NCBI GenBank assembly: GCA_027035825.1
Contig: JALVTX010000113.1
Span: 1-8,823 of the forward strand
Source of the DNA: Mariprofundaceae bacterium
GTDB taxonomy: Bacteria > Pseudomonadota > Zetaproteobacteria > Mariprofundales > Mariprofundaceae
Direction of reading: 5' to 3'
Length of the DNA stretch: 8,823 nucleotides
Shown: positions 5,254 to 8,823 of the stretch, piece by piece
Layout of the letters: each line of letters starts with the position of its first letter
Numbering within the stretch: the first letter of the stretch is position 1
Made by a program: the position numbers and the translations under genes
The notes under the pieces: model-generated
The model's database searches: none
What the model was told of the DNA's origin: nothing
What the model saw: the letters and a program-made list of their open reading frames with translations, nothing else

Positions 5254-6226
5254 AACGCCAGCCGGCCGGCCGCTCGCCCCGCCCCGCCAGCCGGAAGGCC
5301 TCCCGCATGCGGGCCATGACGGCCTCGGAACGCTCATCGCCCACATCCCGCGCCGGCCAGCCCTGGCGCGCATCTTCGCTGGCCTGCTCGCGCGGATAGG
5401 CCGCCGCGCCCGCATCGGGAATGCGCACCGTCCGCCATCGCCCGCCCTCCTGCCAGACCATGCGCTTCTGCCGGTCGGCATGCAGTTCCGGCTCGCCCTC
5501 CGCGCCCATGAACACCAGCGAACGCGGCTGTCCCAGCAGCGTGTTGACGCGCGCCATCCGACCCACGTAGGGCGGATGAAACACGCCGTTCAACTGGCCA
5601 TCGCAGCCCAGCGGGTTGAGCAGCCGCGCCACCGTGTGCGCGAACGAGCGCACGCCCAGCACGGGGCGCAGCCCCAGCAGGCGGAACAAGGGCGGGCAGG
5701 CGTCACGGACATCCAGCCAGGCGATGCCGTCGCCTTCCAGGATGCGCGCCGCCTCAGGCAGGGTTCGCGCCCGCCGCACGCCCAGGCGCGCCAGCGCCTC
5801 CCCGGCGGCCATGCGGCCGGGAATCTTTCCCAGGCCATGCGCCAGCACCGGGATTCCATCCTCGCGCGCGGCCGTCACCGCCGCGACCAGGTGCAGCGGA
5901 GGCGCGCGCCGCTTGCCGGCATAGCATGGCAAATCCACCGCGCCCGCTGGCGCGCGCGCCTCGCCGAAGCCGGGCGTCGCCGCCCGGACGGCCTCCACAA
6001 ACCCGGCCAGCTCGTCGGCCGTCTCCCCCTTCATCCGCTCGGCGATGAGGAAGCCCCCCAACTGAACAGCCACTTGAAACATGGCCGCGCCATCGCCATC
6101 CGCGGCCGGCAGCAGGGCGGAGAGCGCCGCCCGGGCCTCCTCGCGCGTCAGATGCTCCGCGCCGTGCCTGCCGCGCGCCACGCGGTGGATCAGCTCCGGC
6201 AGCCGGTCGGCATTCCCGTTTCCCAT
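5216..6226 (-). CDS. ybiB: YbiB/TrpD2-type glycosyl transferase family protein
   Basis: 336 residues, similar in size to E. coli YbiB. The N-terminal helical part has LTREEARAALSALL (26-39) and QLGGFLIAERMKGETADELAGF (55-76 as a region), the usual start of the TrpD/nucleoside phosphorylase class II fold. Then come DLPCYAGKRRAPPLHLVAA (98-116), AHGLGK (129-134), GLRPVLGVRSFAHTVARLL (185-203) and MGAEGEPE (240-247). These match the TrpD2 branch rather than true anthranilate phosphoribosyltransferase. E. coli YbiB binds nucleic acids non-specifically and no transferase reaction is established for it, so a role in tryptophan synthesis should not be assumed. The start taken is the ATG at 6224-6226, which lacks a Shine-Dalgarno site; an in-frame ATG at 6271 would overlap the divergent gene. 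The 3' end overlaps the convergent membrane-protein gene by 38 bp. Confidence 0.85.
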   Translation of the reverse strand: MGNGNADRLPELIHRVARGRHGAEHLTREEARAALSALLPAADGDGAAMFQVAVQLGGFLIAERMKGETADELAGFVEAVRAATPGFGEARAPAGAVDLPCYAGKRRAPPLHLVAAVTAAREDGIPVLAHGLGKIPGRMAAGEALARLGVRRARTLPEAARILEGDGIAWLDVRDACPPLFRLLGLRPVLGVRSFAHTVARLLNPLGCDGQLNGVFHPPYVGRMARVNTLLGQPRSLVFMGAEGEPELHADRQKRMVWQEGGRWRTVRIPDAGAAAYPREQASEDARQGWPARDVGDERSEAVMARMREAFRLAGRGERPAGWRFSDPGESGGRSG

Positions 6227-6269
6227 GGCGCGACTTGTATCATCCCCGCCCCCGCCTAGTCTATCCCGC

Positions 6270-6971
6270 ATGCGGTTTCTCGTGCTTCAGCATCTGGACA
6301 TCGAGCCTCCGGCGCTGCTGGCCGACACGCTCGCGGAGGCCGGTTGCGAGCTGGCCACCCTGCGCCCGGCGGCGGGCGAGCCCGTGCCGGCCAGCCCGGA
6401 CGGCTTCGACGGCCTCATCGTCATGGGCGGGCCGATGTCCGCCAACGACACGATGCCGTGGATCGGCGAGGAGATCGCGCTGCTTGCGGACGCCATCGCC
6501 CGAGACGCGCCGGTGCTGGGCGTGTGCCTGGGCGCGCAATTGCTGGCCCGCGCCGCCGGCGGCCGCATCGTTCCCTCGCCGGTGCGCGAGCTGGGCTGGT
6601 ATCGCCTGCGCCCGACCGGCGCGGCCACGGCCGATCCGCTGTTCTCTCACTTGCCCGATGCGGGCCTGGAAGTATTCCAGTGGCATGGCGAGACCTTCAC
6701 GCTGCCGGAGGATGCCGCCTTGCTGGCTTCGTGCGATGGCGTGCCGAACCAGGCCTTCCGGCTGCGAAACCGGCTCTATGGCCTCCAGTTCCACGTGGAG
6801 GTGGACGAGCCCCTGGTTCGCCAGTGGGTGGATGCCGGCGAATCCGAACGCGAACACCTGGGCGAGACCGGCGTGGCCAACATGCTGGCCGAGACGCCCG
6901 GCAAGCTGCCGGCCGCGCGCGATTTCTGCCACGCCATGACGCTGGCCTGGCTGGAGCTTGCCCGCGCCTGA
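6270..6971 (+). CDS. Class I glutamine amidotransferase-like protein
   Basis: 233 residues, the usual length of stand-alone type 1 glutamine amidotransferases. The triad is visible: Cys86 in GVCLGAQLLA, His175 and Glu177 in LQFHVEVDE. GGPMS (53-57) supplies the oxyanion-hole region, and QWHGETFTLP (137-146) is typical of the GuaA-like amidotransferase branch. Stand-alone members hydrolyse glutamine or gamma-glutamyl compounds; the actual substrate and acceptor are unknown. Cytosolic. The start is the ATG at 6270, where the conserved MRFLVLQH strand begins. There is no Shine-Dalgarno site, and only 43 bp separate it from the divergent YbiB-like start. The gene ends about 40 bp before the hairpin terminator, so it is probably monocistronic. 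Confidence 0.9.
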   Translation: MRFLVLQHLDIEPPALLADTLAEAGCELATLRPAAGEPVPASPDGFDGLIVMGGPMSANDTMPWIGEEIALLADAIARDAPVLGVCLGAQLLARAAGGRIVPSPVRELGWYRLRPTGAATADPLFSHLPDAGLEVFQWHGETFTLPEDAALLASCDGVPNQAFRLRNRLYGLQFHVEVDEPLVRQWVDAGESEREHLGETGVANMLAETPGKLPAARDFCHAMTLAWLELARA

Positions 6972-7010
6972 CGCTCCCCCCTCGCTGAACTCCAATGCTG
7001 AACGCAAAGA

Positions 7011-7036
7011 AAAGCGGCTCCCGAAGGAGCCGCTTT
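7011..7036. terminator. Bidirectional intrinsic terminator between two convergent genes
   Basis: A perfect 11-bp inverted repeat, AAAGCGGCTCC and GGAGCCGCTTT, encloses a 4-nt loop. On the minus strand the loop is TTCG closed by a C-G pair, the very stable cUUCGg tetraloop, and it is followed by TCTTTGCGTT, a U-rich tract. On the plus strand the loop is CGAA and the arm ends in TTT followed by GTGTT. It therefore serves amtB best and the amidotransferase gene adequately. The rest of the gap, 7037-7134, shows only short weak inverted repeats (for example TTCCGG with CCGGAA at about 7069-7093). Confidence 0.9.
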
Positions 7037-7134
7037 GTGTTGGACACCGGCCGGCGAGGGCAGTGCGCGTTCCGGTCGAGGGAGGCGTCCGGAATGCAAG
7101 TCCCGGCGCGACGTCCAAACCTTTTGGTGCGAGA

Positions 7135-8421
7135 CTACTCGTACACCTGCTCGCCGTGCTGGCTGATGTCCAGGCCCTCGCGCTCCTCCTCCTCGGAGAC
7201 GCGCAGCCCCACCAGCATATCCACCACCTTCAGGATGATGAAGGTCATCACGGCGTCATAAACGATGGTCGCCAGCACCGCCTCGGTCTGCACCCAGAGC
7301 TGGTGCGCAATGGTCACACCCTTATCCAGGCCGGCGCCGCCAAAGGAGGCGTCCACGAACACGCCGGTCAGGATGGCGCCGATGATGCCGCCCACCGCGT
7401 GCACGCCGAAGGCGTCCAGCGTGTCGTCATAGCCCAGCGCCTTCTTCAGGTAGGCCACGGCCAGGAAGCACACCACGCCCGCGGCCGCGCCAATGGCCAG
7501 CGCGCCGATGGGGCCGACGAAACCGGAAGCCGGCGTGATGGCCACCAGGCCCGCCACCGCGCCGGAACAGGCGCCCAGGAGGCTCGGCTTCTTGAAGGCC
7601 ATCCACTCGGCGAAGGTCCAGGCCAGCACCGCCATCGCCGTGGCCACCTGCGTGACCAGCATGGCCATGCCCGCCGTGCCGTCGGCCGCCAGCTCCGAGC
7701 CGGCATTGAAGCCGAACCAGCCCACCCACAACAGCGCCGCGCCGATCAGGGTCAGCGTCAGGTTGTGCGGCAGCATCGGCTCCTTCGGGAAGCCCACGCG
7801 CTTGCCCAGCACCAGCGCGCACACCAGCCCCGCGACGCCGGCGTTGATGTGCACCACGGTGCCGCCGGCGAAATCCTTCGCGCCCAGATCGCCCAGGAAA
7901 CCGCCGCCCCACACCCAGTGGCAGATCGGGGCGTACACGACCAGCACCCAGATGGCCATCATCAGCATCACGGCCGAGAATTTCATGCGCTCGGCGAACG
8001 CGCCGATGATCAGCGCCGGGGTGATGATGGCGAACGTCATCTGGAATGTGGCGAACACCGTCTCGGGGATCGTGCCCGAGAGCGTGTCGTAGCCAACGCC
8101 GGCAAAAAAGGCCTTGGAGAGGCCGCCGATGAAGCCGTTGCCGTCGGCGAAGGCCAGCGAATAGCCGCAGATCACCCACAGCACGCTCATCAATGCCGCG
8201 ATGGCGATGGTCTGCATGCAGACGGAGAGCACGTTCTTCTTGCGCACCATGCCGCCGTAGAACAGCGACAGGCCCGGGATGGTCATCATCAGCACCAGCG
8301 CCGTCGAGGTCAGCATCCAGGCCGTGTCGCCGGCGCTGAGCTTGTCCTCGCCGGCCAGCGCCGCGCCCGGGGCCAGCAGCGCAGGCATCAGCGCGCCGAG
8401 ATACATCTTCATCTTGTTCAT
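7135..8421 (-). CDS. amtB: Ammonium transporter AmtB
   Basis: 428 residues. Forms a trimeric inner-membrane channel that conducts ammonium/ammonia. The N-terminal 23 residues look like a cleaved signal peptide ending ALA before GEDKL, as in E. coli AmtB, and are followed by 11 hydrophobic segments. Key residues by match to E. coli: Asp183 (D160) in KDFAGG, His191 (H168) in VVHINAG, Trp235, Phe238 (F215) and Ser242 (S219) in GWFGFNAGS, and His341 (H318) in FGVHAVGG. The cytoplasmic tail EEREGLDISQHGEQVYE is the conserved GlnK-contact region. The start is the ATG at 8419-8421, which has AAGGAGA about 8 nt upstream. An earlier ATG at 8460 overlaps the glnK stop but would put a charged extension before the signal peptide. 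Lies 38 bp after glnK; expression is expected to follow nitrogen limitation, but the promoter is outside the window. Confidence 0.97.
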   Translation of the reverse strand: MNKMKMYLGALMPALLAPGAALAGEDKLSAGDTAWMLTSTALVLMMTIPGLSLFYGGMVRKKNVLSVCMQTIAIAALMSVLWVICGYSLAFADGNGFIGGLSKAFFAGVGYDTLSGTIPETVFATFQMTFAIITPALIIGAFAERMKFSAVMLMMAIWVLVVYAPICHWVWGGGFLGDLGAKDFAGGTVVHINAGVAGLVCALVLGKRVGFPKEPMLPHNLTLTLIGAALLWVGWFGFNAGSELAADGTAGMAMLVTQVATAMAVLAWTFAEWMAFKKPSLLGACSGAVAGLVAITPASGFVGPIGALAIGAAAGVVCFLAVAYLKKALGYDDTLDAFGVHAVGGIIGAILTGVFVDASFGGAGLDKGVTIAHQLWVQTEAVLATIVYDAVMTFIILKVVDMLVGLRVSEEEEREGLDISQHGEQVYE

Positions 8422-8459
8422 GATTGGTCTCCTTGTCTCGTTCTTGGTTTCGGGATTCA

Positions 8460-8798
8460 TCACAGCGCCGCGCCGTCTTCCTCGCCGGTGCGGATGCGAA
8501 TGGCGCGCTCCACCGGCAACACGAAGACCTTGCCGTCGCCCACCTTGCCGGTGCGCGCCGTCCGGACGATGGCGTCCAGCGCCGCGTCCAGCATGTCTTC
8601 CTCCACGACCACGCTCAGTTCGACCTTGGGCACGAAGTCCACCTCGTATTCGTTGCCGCGATAGAGCTCGGTGTGGCCCTTCTGGCGGCCGTGGCCGCGC
8701 ACCTCGACGACGGTGAGGCCCGAAACGCCCAGCTCGATGAGCGCGTCCTTCACCTCGTCCAGCTTGAAGGGCTTCAGGATTGCCTTGATCATTTTCAT
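8460..8798 (-). CDS. glnK: Nitrogen regulatory protein PII, GlnK type
   Basis: 112 residues, the standard PII length; works as a trimer that senses 2-oxoglutarate, ATP/ADP and, through uridylylation, glutamine. The T-loop GRQKGHTELYRGNEYEVDF (37-55) contains Tyr51, the uridylylation site, and Tyr46. Gln39 and Lys40 help bind 2-oxoglutarate. The B-loop TGKVGDGK (83-90) and the C-loop Arg101 and Arg103 in RIRTGE bind the nucleotide phosphates. Position directly before amtB identifies it as the GlnK paralogue, which blocks AmtB by inserting its T-loop into the channel when nitrogen is abundant. The sequence alone would not separate GlnK from GlnB. The start ATG at 8796-8798 has AAGGAGG at 8806-8812. 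Confidence 0.96.
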   Translation of the reverse strand: MKMIKAILKPFKLDEVKDALIELGVSGLTVVEVRGHGRQKGHTELYRGNEYEVDFVPKVELSVVVEEDMLDAALDAIVRTARTGKVGDGKVFVLPVERAIRIRTGEEDGAAL

Positions 8799-8805
8799 CG
8801 GTATT

Positions 8806-8812
8806 CCTCCTT
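8806..8812 (-). promoter_or_regulatory. glnK: Ribosome-binding site of glnK
   Basis: AAGGAGG on the minus strand, 7 nt before the glnK ATG. It selects the Met of MKMIKAILKPF over the second Met two codons later. The promoter, where a sigma54 and NtrC-controlled site would be expected from other proteobacteria, lies beyond the right end of the window. Confidence 0.85.
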
Positions 8813-8823
8813 GATTCGTTGGG

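Noticed and set aside
7037..7134. Possible small RNA or second hairpin in the gap after amtB
   Set aside because: Only short stems (5-6 bp) with long loops are visible and there is no promoter-like sequence; nothing supports an RNA gene.
8422..8460. An earlier amtB start at 8460 coupled to the glnK stop as TGATG
   Set aside because: It would add a polar, charged extension before an otherwise typical signal peptide, while the ATG at 8421 has its own good ribosome site.
6958..8664. A 568-codon open frame on the plus strand opposite glnK and amtB
   Set aside because: It is the antisense shadow of amtB and glnK in GC-rich DNA. Its translation is low-complexity His/Gln/Arg/Gly with no domain, and both minus-strand genes have clear ribosome sites and conserved residues.
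1..8823. Defence system, prophage, transposon or CRISPR array
   Set aside because: No repeats, integrase or transposase motifs, or defence domains were found; all gene-length regions are accounted for by chromosomal families.

Overview
The window is a GC-rich, densely coding stretch of a bacterial chromosome. The gene set points to a proteobacterium, most likely gamma- or beta-proteobacterial. The markers are a DUF1841 protein, a DUF4124 domain joined to a retropepsin-like protease, a YbiB/TrpD2-type glycosyl transferase, and a glnK-amtB pair very close to that of enterobacteria. The genus cannot be named from this sequence. I see no mobile element, CRISPR array, tRNA, rRNA or defence cassette.

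Layout. (1) 1-149, plus strand: the 3' end of a small zinc-ribbon protein. (2) 154-4870, minus strand: a compact run of eight genes read leftward. In order of transcription these are a short coiled-coil protein (apparently frameshifted at its C-terminus), a DJ-1/YajL-like protein, TrmB tRNA methyltransferase, a DUF4438 protein, a periplasmic DUF4124/retropepsin-like protein, a Nit-type amidase (deaminated glutathione amidase family), a DUF1841 protein and a small two-helix membrane protein. Four junctions are 4-bp ATGA stop/start overlaps, so translational coupling is likely. (3) 5002-5253, plus strand: a small membrane protein divergent from that cluster; its 3' end overlaps the 3' end of (4). 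(4) 5216-6226, minus strand: a YbiB/TrpD2-like glycosyl transferase, divergent with only 43 bp between start codons from (5) 6270-6971, plus strand, a class I glutamine amidotransferase. (6) A strong bidirectional hairpin terminator at 7011-7036, then on the minus strand glnK (8460-8798) followed by amtB (7135-8421), the standard ammonium-sensing and uptake operon.

How the genes fit together. GlnK and AmtB are a known partnership: PII binds the cytoplasmic face of the ammonium channel when nitrogen is plentiful. The long minus-strand cluster combines tRNA modification with two families linked to metabolite or protein damage control (DJ-1 and Nit) and several conserved proteins of unknown role. 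A shared repair or housekeeping role is an inference only. The items most worth a second look are the probable frameshift in the coiled-coil gene, the DUF4438 protein inside a trmB cluster, and the two closely spaced divergent promoter regions.
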